Source of the DNA: Verrucomicrobiota bacterium | GTDB lineage: Bacteria > Verrucomicrobiota > Verrucomicrobiia > Chthoniobacterales > SZAS-18 | Assembly (NCBI GenBank): GCA_025353105.1 | Contig: JANXRG010000109.1 | Coordinates: forward strand, 1 to 52,514 | DNA: 52,514 nt | Direction: 5' to 3' | Shown here: piece by piece, positions 8,285 through 14,859 of the stretch | Layout of the letters: each line of letters opens with the position of its first letter | Numbering within the stretch: the first letter of the stretch is position 1 | Notes under the pieces: model-generated | The model's input: only the letters and a program-made list of their open reading frames with translations | Told to the model about the DNA's origin: nothing | Databases searched by the model: none | Translations under genes and position numbers: made by a program

Positions 8285-8322
8285 GAATTTTCATTCGTGT
8301 TCATTCGTGTTCCTTCGTGGTT
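8285..8322 (+). repeat. TTCATTCGTG-type array (family A)
   Basis: Three units TTCATTCGTG, TTCATTCGTG, TTCCTTCGTG followed by GTTA. The exact 10-bp spacing puts every unit on one face of the helix. Confidence 0.8.
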
Positions 8323-8332
8323 ACTCCGATTC

Positions 8333-8346
8333 GGCATTTGCCATTT
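8333..8346 (-). repeat. 7-bp-period array, right outer arm
   Basis: Units GGCATTT and GCCATTT are inverted relative to the units at 8052-8086. They close a roughly 295-bp foldback element. Confidence 0.6.
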
Positions 8347-8372
8347 CACCCGCGCTGCCTTAATCGGCGCGG

Positions 8373-9974
8373 ATGTCGATTTCGTGGGCGCTGGATGGCG
8401 CCATCATCGTCGGTTACTTCACGCTCATCGTCGGGCTTGGGCTCTACATGGGTCGCAAGGAGGATTCCATGCACGATTTCGCCCTCGGCGGGCGCAAGAT
8501 TCCCTGGTGGGCCGTGCTCGCCTCGATCGTCGCGGCCGAGACCAGCGCCGGAACGTTTCTTGGCACCCCCGGCGAGGGCTACACGCTGCGCAATTACACC
8601 TACCTCCAGCTCGCGTTCGGCACGATCATCGCACGCGTCATCATCGCGTTCGTGTTCATCAAGCCGTACTACGATTACAACGTTTATTCGATCTACGAAT
8701 TCCTCACCGTGCGCTTCGGCACCGGATCGAAGAACGCGGCCAGCGCGGTGTTCCTCGTCACGCGCGTCCTCGCCAGCGGCACCCGGCTCTACGTCGCCGC
8801 CATCATCCTCGTGCTGACCTACGAGCTGTTCACCGGCGCGCGGCCGGACAAACACAGCGAACTGTTCATCTACCTCGCGGCGATCACCTTCGTGGTTGTC
8901 CTGACCGCGATCTACACCACCCTCGGTGGCATCAAGGCGGTAATCTGGACCGATCTTATCCAGGCCGTCATCATGCTCGGCAGCGCGCTCGCGGCGATCT
9001 GGCTGCTCTTTCGCGCCATTCCGGGCGGCATGGACACCATCACCGCGCGCCTCAGCGGGCCGCACGACCTGCAGGTCATCGACAGCGGCATCGAGGCGGG
9101 AAAATCTTTTTGGCAGAACGCGAAGGGCATCCTTGAATCCGAGTACACGATGTTCGCGGCGTTGCTCGGCTCGACTTTCACGACCATGGCCACGCACGGC
9201 ACCGACCAGGACATGGTCCAACGCATGCTCACAGCCAAGGACGTCAAGCGCAGCCGCCTTTCCCTGATTCTATCGGGTCTCGCGGACATTCCGATCGTCG
9301 TGATCTTTCTCACCATCGGCGTCCTGCTCTGGGTGTTTTATCAAGCCAGCCCCGATCCAAACCTGCCGAAGAAGACGAACGAGATTTTCTCCTATTACAT
9401 TCTCAACGGTCTGCCGCCGGGTATGCGCGGACTTCTCATCGCCGGGATTTTTGCCACGGCGATGGGCTCGCTCAGCACGGCGCTCAACGCCCTCGCGACA
9501 AGTTACACGCGCGACTGGCATGAACCGTATTTCGCAAAGAATCGCGGCGACGCCGCTTCCCTGCGCACCGTGCGCTGGGCAACGGTCGTGTTTTCGGCGC
9601 TGATGATCGTCGTCGCAGCGGCCACCGCATATTTCGTCATCATCCGCCCGGACAAGCGCATCGTCCCCATCGCGCTCGGCATCTTCGGCTACACCTACGG
9701 TTCGCTGCTCGGCGTGTTTCTCGTCGGCATGCTGACCAAGAAGCGGGGGAACGATTTTGGGAATCTGCTCGCGATGATCCTGGGATTCATCGCGGTGGCG
9801 CTTCTCAGCGGGCTGCCGAACGATCTCGCCCGGCTCTTCGGCCGCGACTTGTATGCGCAGCCCGACTGGCTGCCGGTCATCGAATTCCCCTGGCGTATTT
9901 TCTTCGGCACCATCGTGACGTTCACCGTGGCCTGCGGGTTCCGCACCCAGCTGGCGGAGGAAAGAGTTTCGTGA
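8373..9974 (+). CDS. Sodium:solute symporter (SSS) family transporter
   Basis: The 533-residue protein has about thirteen hydrophobic segments typical of the SSS/LeuT-fold family. The first helices read IIVGYFTLIVGLGLYMGRK followed by DFALGGRKIPWWAVLASIVA. AETSAGTFLGTPGEGY corresponds to the substrate and sodium-site region of TM1-TM2. GTDQDMVQRMLTAKD and the FATAMGSLSTALNALATSYT block around residue 360 are the typical GTDQ and Ser-rich sodium-binding elements. It would import a solute with sodium at the inner membrane, but the substrate cannot be read. Its stop overlaps the GTG start of the CAP-domain gene (GTGA), so the two are translationally coupled. Confidence 0.88.
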   Translation: MSISWALDGAIIVGYFTLIVGLGLYMGRKEDSMHDFALGGRKIPWWAVLASIVAAETSAGTFLGTPGEGYTLRNYTYLQLAFGTIIARVIIAFVFIKPYYDYNVYSIYEFLTVRFGTGSKNAASAVFLVTRVLASGTRLYVAAIILVLTYELFTGARPDKHSELFIYLAAITFVVVLTAIYTTLGGIKAVIWTDLIQAVIMLGSALAAIWLLFRAIPGGMDTITARLSGPHDLQVIDSGIEAGKSFWQNAKGILESEYTMFAALLGSTFTTMATHGTDQDMVQRMLTAKDVKRSRLSLILSGLADIPIVVIFLTIGVLLWVFYQASPDPNLPKKTNEIFSYYILNGLPPGMRGLLIAGIFATAMGSLSTALNALATSYTRDWHEPYFAKNRGDAASLRTVRWATVVFSALMIVVAAATAYFVIIRPDKRIVPIALGIFGYTYGSLLGVFLVGMLTKKRGNDFGNLLAMILGFIAVALLSGLPNDLARLFGRDLYAQPDWLPVIEFPWRIFFGTIVTFTVACGFRTQLAEERVS

Positions 9975-10627
9975 CCACGCAACGCCTCAGCCTCAGCCTC
10001 GTTGTCGCCAGCGCGCTGTGGTTCGCCGCCCGCGCGCCCGGCGCGCCCGCGCGCAAGCCAAGCGGAGCGGATGACGCGATCGACCTCGCACATTTTCACC
10101 GGGAAGTCGCCGCGCGCGCAATCTTTGAGGAATCGAATCGCCGGCGCACCGCCGCGGGATTACCGCGCCTCGCGCCGCTGGCGGCGGCGCAGTCGGCCGC
10201 GCTTTGGCAGGCCCAATTCATGGCGCAAGCCGGGGCGATTTCGCACGTCAATACGAGCGACCGCGCACGGCGCACGCTGGAGGATCGAATTCGCGCCGCG
10301 GGCATCACCTTCCGATTTATCGCCGAGAATGTGGCGGTGAATTTTGCGATCGACTACGAGGCGCGCCGGCCGGTTTACCCGCGGCGGGGACCGGCGGGCG
10401 AGGCGCTCTTCAGCTACACGGGCGACGGTCCGCCGCTCCGCCCTCACACCTACGCGAGCATGGCGCGCGCGGTGGTCAGCCAGTGGATGAACTCGTCCGG
10501 TCATCGACAGAACCTGCTCTCGCGCGAGGCGAAACACCTTGGCTGCGCCGCCGTGCCCGGCCTGCGGGATCTGCACGGAGGCCTCGGAAGCATCTATTGC
10601 GCGCAGGTCTTCACCGCGCTGCGGTGA
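9971..10627 (+). CDS. Secreted CAP (SCP/PR1) domain protein
   Basis: The 218-residue protein has a GTG start overlapping the symporter stop by 4 bp. An N-terminal hydrophobic stretch (LSLSLVVASALWFAARAPG) looks like a signal peptide. The CAP fold follows: an Ala-rich helix with ARAIFEESNRRRTAAGLPRL, then GAISHVNTSDRARRTLEDRI with a CAP-type His, then FIAENVAVNF, SQWMNSSGHRQNLLS with the second His, and KHLGCAAVPG. Bacterial CAP proteins of this type are secreted, and their molecular role is mostly unknown. Coupling to a sodium symporter is unusual and suggests a shared role outside the cell or at the periplasmic face, though simple operon packing is equally possible. A 7-bp repeat array begins only 3 bp after its stop. 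Confidence 0.83.
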   Translation: MTTQRLSLSLVVASALWFAARAPGAPARKPSGADDAIDLAHFHREVAARAIFEESNRRRTAAGLPRLAPLAAAQSAALWQAQFMAQAGAISHVNTSDRARRTLEDRIRAAGITFRFIAENVAVNFAIDYEARRPVYPRRGPAGEALFSYTGDGPPLRPHTYASMARAVVSQWMNSSGHRQNLLSREAKHLGCAAVPGLRDLHGGLGSIYCAQVFTALR

Positions 10628-10630
10628 AGA

Positions 10631-10658
10631 GAATGCCGAACGCCGAACGCCGAACGAG
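10631..10658 (+). repeat. 7-bp-period array, left arm of the S23-type element
   Basis: Units GAATGCC, GAACGCC, GAACGCC, GAACGAG start 3 bp after the CAP gene stop. It is inverted relative to the ten-unit array at 11081-11150 on the other side of the four-helix-bundle gene. Confidence 0.8.
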
Positions 10659-10672
10659 GCGCTTGGCACGTT

Positions 10673-11044
10673 TTACTCGCGAACGGTCGTCTTGCGAGAG
10701 TAGCCCGAGGCGGTGATTCGGGAGGCAGACATGATCGCGAGAATTTCTTCGGCTTCACTCTTGAGGGGCGCAATCGATCCGACGGGGAGGATTTTCCCAT
10801 CGCCAATCAATTCGAGCCAGTAGATGCATTCATCAGCTTCTTCCTCAACGATGCCGAGCTTCGCGATGAATTCAGCCTTGGATCGGCCTCGGCAGGCTGC
10901 CCGGTAGTTCGCGCCAACGGAAGTTCCGGCACGTCCAATCTGGTTCGCAATGATCTTTCCTGATTTCGTATTTGGCAAAGCCTCGACCAATTTGAGGACC
11001 CGCAGCGCAAATAATTTTGTTCGATTTTTCAGTTCAGTGCTCAT
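10673..11044 (-). CDS. Four-helix-bundle protein, 23S rRNA IVS (S23) family
   Basis: The 123-residue protein has the S23 layout: LKNRTKLFALRVLKLVEALP, then GKIIANQIGRAGTSVGANYR (the conserved QL-R-A-SV-NY-like block), then KAEFIAKLGIVEEEADECIY and WLELIGD. This family is encoded in intervening sequences of 23S rRNA genes in Leptospira, Coxiella and others, and is related to Avd of diversity-generating retroelements. Stand-alone copies such as this one occur in many genomes with no proven function. The frame continues upstream into the 7-bp repeat array as repeated PNAE-like residues, so the internal ATG at 11044 is taken as the start. The gene sits between inverted repeat arrays that fill the gap between two convergent genes. 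Confidence 0.85.
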   Translation of the reverse strand: MSTELKNRTKLFALRVLKLVEALPNTKSGKIIANQIGRAGTSVGANYRAACRGRSKAEFIAKLGIVEEEADECIYWLELIGDGKILPVGSIAPLKSEAEEILAIMSASRITASGYSRKTTVRE

Positions 11045-11080
11045 GCGGGCAGCGTCACACGGGTCAAGACGGCCAGTCGA

Positions 11081-11150
11081 GCCATTCGCCATTCGCCGTT
11101 CGGCATTCGCCGTTCGGCATTCGGCATTCGGCATTCGGCATTCGGCATTT
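11081..11150 (-). repeat. Ten-unit 7-bp array, right arm of the S23-type element
   Basis: Exactly ten heptamers in register: GCCATTC twice, GCCGTTC, GGCATTC, GCCGTTC, GGCATTC four times and GGCATTT. The array touches the TAA stop of the MOSC gene. On the minus strand the units read GAATGCC and GAACGGC, complementary to the array at 10631-10658. Confidence 0.88.
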
Positions 11151-11623
11151 TAGGCCTCCCGCCGGACCACGCCGTCGGTCAAGATCTTCGCCCGCAAACC
11201 GCCCTCGCCCTGGAGCGCCTGCTCGGCGCCCGCACAGAAAGCCTGGTCCATCCAATAGCATGGGGCCGATTCCTGCGTGCCGAGGAAGCGCACGCCCTGG
11301 ACTTCAAACTCGCGTCCGATCAGCGCGTTCAGGTCCACGCCGCGTGTGACGAGATTTCGCCGGAACGATTCCAGGCCCTTGTCCGTGACTTGAAATTTCT
11401 CGCATAGGCGTTCCCAAGTCTCCTCCGCAAAGAACGTCACCTGGCCCTTGTGATTCTCCTTGTGGTCGAGGAACCGATCGCCCTCGAGCCCGCGCCCCGC
11501 GAGGCATTTCACCTCGTCGACCTCGATGACCGGCGCGGTGCCCGGCTCCTTGCCGTGGTGCCCGAAATAATTGTGCGCGGGCGAAATGAAGATGTGGCGG
11601 ATGCGAATGGCCGGGGAGTCCAT
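11150..11623 (-). CDS. MOSC domain protein
   Basis: The 157-residue protein is a single MOSC domain, the fold found at the C-terminus of molybdenum cofactor sulfurases and in YiiM/YuaD-like proteins. It reads VKCLAGRGLEGDRFLDHKEN, FFAEETWERL, then FRRNLVTRGVDLNALIG (the conserved R-N-hydrophobic-T-x-G element) and the C-terminal APCYWMDQAFCAGAEQAL and GGLRAKILTDG. The Cys in APCYWMD matches the conserved MOSC cysteine. It probably handles sulfur or delivers molybdenum cofactor in the cytoplasm. The modAB, fdhD and molybdopterin oxidoreductase genes just downstream on the map fit this role. Its last codon abuts the repeat array bounding the S23-type element. Confidence 0.87.
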   Translation of the reverse strand: MDSPAIRIRHIFISPAHNYFGHHGKEPGTAPVIEVDEVKCLAGRGLEGDRFLDHKENHKGQVTFFAEETWERLCEKFQVTDKGLESFRRNLVTRGVDLNALIGREFEVQGVRFLGTQESAPCYWMDQAFCAGAEQALQGEGGLRAKILTDGVVRREA

Positions 11624-11770
11624 GCCGTCAATGTGCGCGCCACGCGTAAAATCTCAATGGTGAGTCGACGGCCAGCGGGTTAACCACCGTCACGCGCCCC
11701 GGTGGCGGCGTGAGACAGCCGGTCAGGCCGAAGACGGGTTGCGGCGCATTGCACGGGAGTGGAATGCGGC

Positions 11771-11797
11771 AAATTAACGCAGATTTCCGCAGATTAT
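11771..11797 (+). repeat. CGCAGATT array (family B)
   Basis: AAATTAACGCAGATTTCCGC then AGATTAT: two CGCAGATT units 10 bp apart. It is nearly identical to 8117-8141. Confidence 0.75.
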
Positions 11798-11899
11798 TTT
11801 TCGATTAGAAATCACAAGAAACGCGCTTTCAGCTGACGTTCCCACTTCCGATCTCTGACTTTGAACAAAATTAGCCGGACTTAGAAAATTTTCGGAGAG

Positions 11900-11985
11900 A
11901 CCGATCTGGGTTTCGCACAGCCGAGTGCCGCGATACGGCACGAGACAGCCTTTCAAACTTCGACCGTTCCTAAAAAGGCAAAGCT
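11900..11985 (-). repeat. Decayed copy of dispersed repeat family F
   Basis: On the minus strand the GTTTGAAAGGCTGTCTCG segment matches the core of the elements at 5653-5738 and 21928-22005, but the flanks have diverged. Confidence 0.5.
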
Positions 11986-12090
11986 CACGGAACCCACGGA
12001 GAAGCAAAGACGAGAAGGAAAAGCGACCTCATCCAATTCCTGAGATTCTGTTAATTCCGTCTAGTCAGTCCCGTTGATCTCAGCGCCCTT

Positions 12091-12174
12091 CGACCTCCGA
12101 CTTCCGACCTCCGACTTCTGACTTCCGACTCCCGACTTCCGACTTCTGGCTGTCGACCCTCGACCCTCGACGTT
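12091..12174 (+). repeat. Twelve-unit 7-bp array (CGACTTC/CGACCCT)
   Basis: Twelve heptamers in register: CGACCTC, CGACTTC, CGACCTC, CGACTTC, TGACTTC, CGACTCC, CGACTTC, CGACTTC, TGGCTGT, CGACCCT, CGACCCT, CGACGTT. It ends 14 bp before the stop of the thioredoxin-like gene. Short pieces of the same pattern appear near 7175, 32485 and 40611. Confidence 0.85.
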
Positions 12175-12188
12175 GGACTCATCTTCCT

Positions 12189-13085
12189 TCAGCTCTGATC
12201 CAGCAGATGGCCAAATTGTTCCATGGCTTTTTCCGCGCCGACAAATTTGTTGCCCTCGTAGCTGCTGACGACGACGCGGCCGCGCTCGTCCACCACCACC
12301 AGATTGGGCACGTCGGAACCGCCAAACTGCTGGCGCAGCCGTCCAATCACCTCGCGTTGATCATAATCCACCGCGAGCCACGGCATCTGCATTTCGCGAA
12401 CGTGGTAGGCCATCTCCTTGGCGGAGCGATCCGTGGGGACAAAAATAACCTCGAATTTCTCTGAGTCCCGGCGGTGCGTTCCGTAAAACTGCGCGAGGCG
12501 CGGCGTGAAGGCCCGGCAGGCATCGTCGCTGCGGGTGGCGAAATACAGGGCGATGAACCTCTTGCCCACGAGACCGGCCCCGGATTGCGGCGCGACCGAA
12601 TCCCCTCGGAAACCGATCAGGCCATCGCGCAGAAATGCGCCGAGCGGATTTTGGATTGGACCGGCGGGACCCCCGGCCACCGGTGGAACGTTTCCGGGAG
12701 CCGCTGCGCCAGCGGCGGCTGGGGGCGGTGCAACCGGACGCGAGGCCGCCGCAATGCGGACCTGATTGGACGCAGCGCCCGCCAGCAGATCGGTTTGGGA
12801 GGCAGGCAGCGTGACCGCTGCACCCTGGTATTCAAGTTGGACCGTCGCGCCTTCGACCGCGACGACTTTCATCAATTGCCCCGCCGGCAGCGTCACCGTG
12901 GTGGGCGCACCGCCGCTTGGTCGGAGCGTGACCTGCGCGGGTCCCTTCGTGATCACCTGCTTGGGCCACAGCTCGGGATGCGCGGAGACGTATTCGACCG
13001 TGAGGCTCGTGGCCGCCCCCTGAGCGTGCGCGCCTGCGGCCAACGCAACCAGCAGGCCAAAGCGAAGGAGGGAGGAAAACTTCAT
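12189..13085 (-). CDS. Exported thioredoxin-like protein with N-terminal SH3-like region
   Basis: The 298-residue protein has a signal peptide (LLRFGLLVALAAGAHAQG), so it should act outside the cytoplasm. Residues about 30-105 look like a small beta-rich SH3-like domain (VTLPAGQLMKVVAVEGATVQ). An Ala/Pro linker follows (about 112-145), then a nucleoredoxin/tryparedoxin-type thioredoxin domain: GKRFIALYFATRSDDACRAF, FEVIFVPTDRSAKEMAYHVR, MPWLAVDYDQRE, VPNLVVVDERGRVV. The active site reads S-D-D-A-C rather than CxxC, leaving only Cys190, so ordinary dithiol chemistry is unlikely. The ATG at 13085 is chosen because the signal peptide starts there, although the frame is open to 13157. It lies 90 bp after modB in the same direction. 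Confidence 0.8.
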   Translation of the reverse strand: MKFSSLLRFGLLVALAAGAHAQGAATSLTVEYVSAHPELWPKQVITKGPAQVTLRPSGGAPTTVTLPAGQLMKVVAVEGATVQLEYQGAAVTLPASQTDLLAGAASNQVRIAAASRPVAPPPAAAGAAAPGNVPPVAGGPAGPIQNPLGAFLRDGLIGFRGDSVAPQSGAGLVGKRFIALYFATRSDDACRAFTPRLAQFYGTHRRDSEKFEVIFVPTDRSAKEMAYHVREMQMPWLAVDYDQREVIGRLRQQFGGSDVPNLVVVDERGRVVVSSYEGNKFVGAEKAMEQFGHLLDQS

Positions 13086-13175
13086 CTCGACAATTTTGGG
13101 GATTCCAACCGCGGGGGGCCGGGTGACCACTAAATTCAGAAGCGGATTTAATGCCAACGCGTCGTCCGCGCCGCG

Positions 13176-13895
13176 TCAAGGATGGTGGTTCGGCGCCTTG
13201 ACCCGTTGCAACACGGCCATCGCCAGCAAGAGCGCGAACGAGGTCAGCAGCAGGACCGCCGCATAGGCGTGCGCCACGTTGTCATTCATTTTCTGCACTT
13301 CATCGTAGAGGGCGATCGACGCGACTTTGGTCCGACCCGGCAGGGCGCCTCCGATCATGAGCACGACGCCGAATTCCCCGAGCGTGTGCGCAAACGCGAG
13401 CGTCAGGCCGACCGCGACCCCGCGTTGGGCCAGCGGAAGATGGACGCGGAAAAAAACGCTGAGCGCCGAGGCCCCGAGCGTTTGTCCGGCCTGCAACAAA
13501 TCGGGCGACACGCCCTTGAGCGCGGCCTGAAAGGGCTGCACGGCAAACGGCAACGAGTAAAAGACCGATCCGATAACGAGCCCGGTGAAAGTGAAAGAAA
13601 GCGTCCCACCCGTGAGCGCAACCCACCAACTCCCGGGTGCGTGCTGCGGCGAGAACGCGACGAGCAGATAAAACCCGATCACGGTGGGCGGCAGCACGAT
13701 CGGCAACGTGACGAGCGCCTCGATAATCGGAATCCATCGGGAACGCGAACGGTTCAACCAGTACGCGAGCGGCAGCCCAAGGACGAACAGCACCAAGGTC
13801 GTCACCGCCGCGAGTTCAAAGGTCAGCCCCAAGGCCTGCCAAAGGCCCGGGGGAATCCCGAGAAATAAAGCGTCGGCAGGCGGCATCCGGCTCAA
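13176..13895 (-). CDS. modB: Molybdate ABC transporter permease ModB
   Basis: The 239-residue inner-membrane protein has about five hydrophobic segments. It carries the ModB/CysT-type cytoplasmic loop GQTLGASALSVFFRVHLPLA (the EAA-like coupling loop), preceded by GVSPDLLQA, and ends with LALAFAHTLGEFGVVLMIGG-type sequence and IALYDEVQ, all typical of molybdate permeases. It overlaps modA by 4 bp (ATGA), so the two are translationally coupled. The ATP-binding partner ModC is not next to it: the next gene in the same direction is a thioredoxin-like protein. The ATPase must come from elsewhere in the genome or be shared with another transporter. Confidence 0.9.
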   Translation of the reverse strand: MSRMPPADALFLGIPPGLWQALGLTFELAAVTTLVLFVLGLPLAYWLNRSRSRWIPIIEALVTLPIVLPPTVIGFYLLVAFSPQHAPGSWWVALTGGTLSFTFTGLVIGSVFYSLPFAVQPFQAALKGVSPDLLQAGQTLGASALSVFFRVHLPLAQRGVAVGLTLAFAHTLGEFGVVLMIGGALPGRTKVASIALYDEVQKMNDNVAHAYAAVLLLTSFALLLAMAVLQRVKAPNHHP

Positions 13896-14677
13896 TCTGG
13901 CAGACGGAAGCCGAATCGGTCAAAGATTGCCCGCGCTTCCTTCGATTTGAGGAAGGCCAGATAACGCCGCGCCGCGTCGTTTCTCGCCCCGCGATTCGTC
14001 AGCACCGCGCCTTGTTCGAGCGGCTGATGGGCCTCCGCGGAAATTTCCACGTAGCGACCGACCCCGGCCAGGCGCGGGGAAAGCACCAGCGAGAGCGCCA
14101 CCACGCCAGCGTCCGCGTTGCCCGTCTCCACGAACTGCGCGGTCTGCACGATGTTTTCTCCGAGCACGAGCTTCGGCGCCACCGCTTCCCAGAGCCCGGC
14201 GTGTTCGAGTGCCTGCTTTGCCGCGCGGCCATAGGGTGCGTGGTCGGGGTTCGCGATCGCAAACCGCTTCACTGCTCCCGTGGCCATCAACGCCAGTCCC
14301 GCGCTCAAGTCGAGGTCGGCCCGCGCGGACCACACGACGATGCGGCCGATCGCATAGGACGAGAGGCTGCCCGGATCGGCGAGGCCCGCGGCGATCAACT
14401 CCCTCGGATACAGCAGGTCTGCGGACAGAAAAATATCATAAGGGGCTCCATGCTGAATTTGCGCGAAGAAGTTCCCGGACGAACCGGTCGAAACCTTCAG
14501 TTCCACCGCGGGCTCAGATTTCAAAAACCCGGTGTTCAGCGCGTCGAGACAGTAGACAAGGTCGGCGGCAGCCGCGATCTGCACCGTTTCTGCCGCCCGG
14601 GCCGCCGGCATTCCGGCCAGGCCGCCCAGGAAAGCGAGCGAAGTCAAAACCCCGCCTGATAATTTGAGCATCCCCAT
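13892..14677 (-). CDS. modA: Molybdate-binding periplasmic protein ModA
   Basis: The 261-residue protein has an N-terminal signal peptide ending near PAARAAET. It shows the ModA pattern: VQIAAAADLVYCLDALNTGF, then KVSTGSSGNFFAQIQHGAPY and DIFLSADLLYPREL, where the SSGN and AxxDxF oxyanion-binding residues lie. AIANPDHAPYGRAAKQAL and AGVVALSLVLSP follow, matching the P-xx-PYG and second-domain blocks. It captures molybdate (or tungstate) for the ModB channel. It heads the modAB pair and is divergent from fdhD across a 229-bp region carrying a perfect palindrome. The pairing with fdhD and a molybdopterin enzyme makes molybdate the likely ligand. Confidence 0.9.
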   Translation of the reverse strand: MGMLKLSGGVLTSLAFLGGLAGMPAARAAETVQIAAAADLVYCLDALNTGFLKSEPAVELKVSTGSSGNFFAQIQHGAPYDIFLSADLLYPRELIAAGLADPGSLSSYAIGRIVVWSARADLDLSAGLALMATGAVKRFAIANPDHAPYGRAAKQALEHAGLWEAVAPKLVLGENIVQTAQFVETGNADAGVVALSLVLSPRLAGVGRYVEISAEAHQPLEQGAVLTNRGARNDAARRYLAFLKSKEARAIFDRFGFRLPD

Positions 14678-14755
14678 GGCAAGCGCAAGATTCGGCAGAC
14701 CGGCGAATCGGCAAAGAAAAAGACCGAAAAACCGCGCCTACCGCCAATCGGAAAA

Positions 14756-14773
14756 GAAATTGCATGCAATTTC
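14756..14773. promoter_or_regulatory. Perfect 18-bp palindrome, candidate operator
   Basis: GAAATTGCATGCAATTTC is identical on both strands and lies in the divergent modA/fdhD region, 10 bp upstream of a TTGACA hexamer. It is AT-rich against a GC-rich background. A dimeric regulator of molybdate or formate genes would fit, but no regulator gene is in the window. Confidence 0.5.
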
Positions 14774-14783
14774 GCATCGTGCC

Positions 14784-14812
14784 TTGACAGTCGAAAACGC
14801 GGCCCGTAAATC
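14784..14812 (+). promoter_or_regulatory. Candidate sigma-70-type promoter for fdhD
   Basis: A consensus TTGACA (14784-14789) is followed after 17 bp by TAAATC (14807-14812). The -10 match is only partial. It points towards fdhD. Confidence 0.4.
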
Positions 14813-14859
14813 CCTTGGGTGGTATCATTCGCAGGTCAGGTAACGTTGCTTTTAGCACC

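Larger units (their letters stand above)
8047..8372. other. 326-bp divergent intergenic region filled by foldback repeats
   Basis: This is the shared upstream region of the BtpA-family gene and the SSS symporter. Nearly all of it consists of inverted repeat blocks from 8052 to 8346. The promoters of both genes must lie inside or between these repeats. I see no open frame of note. Confidence 0.7.
11624..12188. other. 565-bp intergenic region with several repeats
   Basis: It contains a CGCAGATT array (11771-11797), a decayed copy of the family F repeat (about 11900-11985, with CAGCCTTTCAAACTTCGACC) and a 12-unit CGACTTC array (12091-12174). No coding region is credible. It is the upstream region of the MOSC gene and the downstream region of the thioredoxin-like gene. 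Confidence 0.7.

Noticed and set aside
11081-11150. Ten-unit 7-bp array as a CRISPR
   Set aside because: Units are 7 bp with no spacers between them and no cas genes are present.
12091-12174. Twelve-unit 7-bp array as a CRISPR or coding repeat
   Set aside because: There are no spacers, and the 7-bp period breaks every reading frame.
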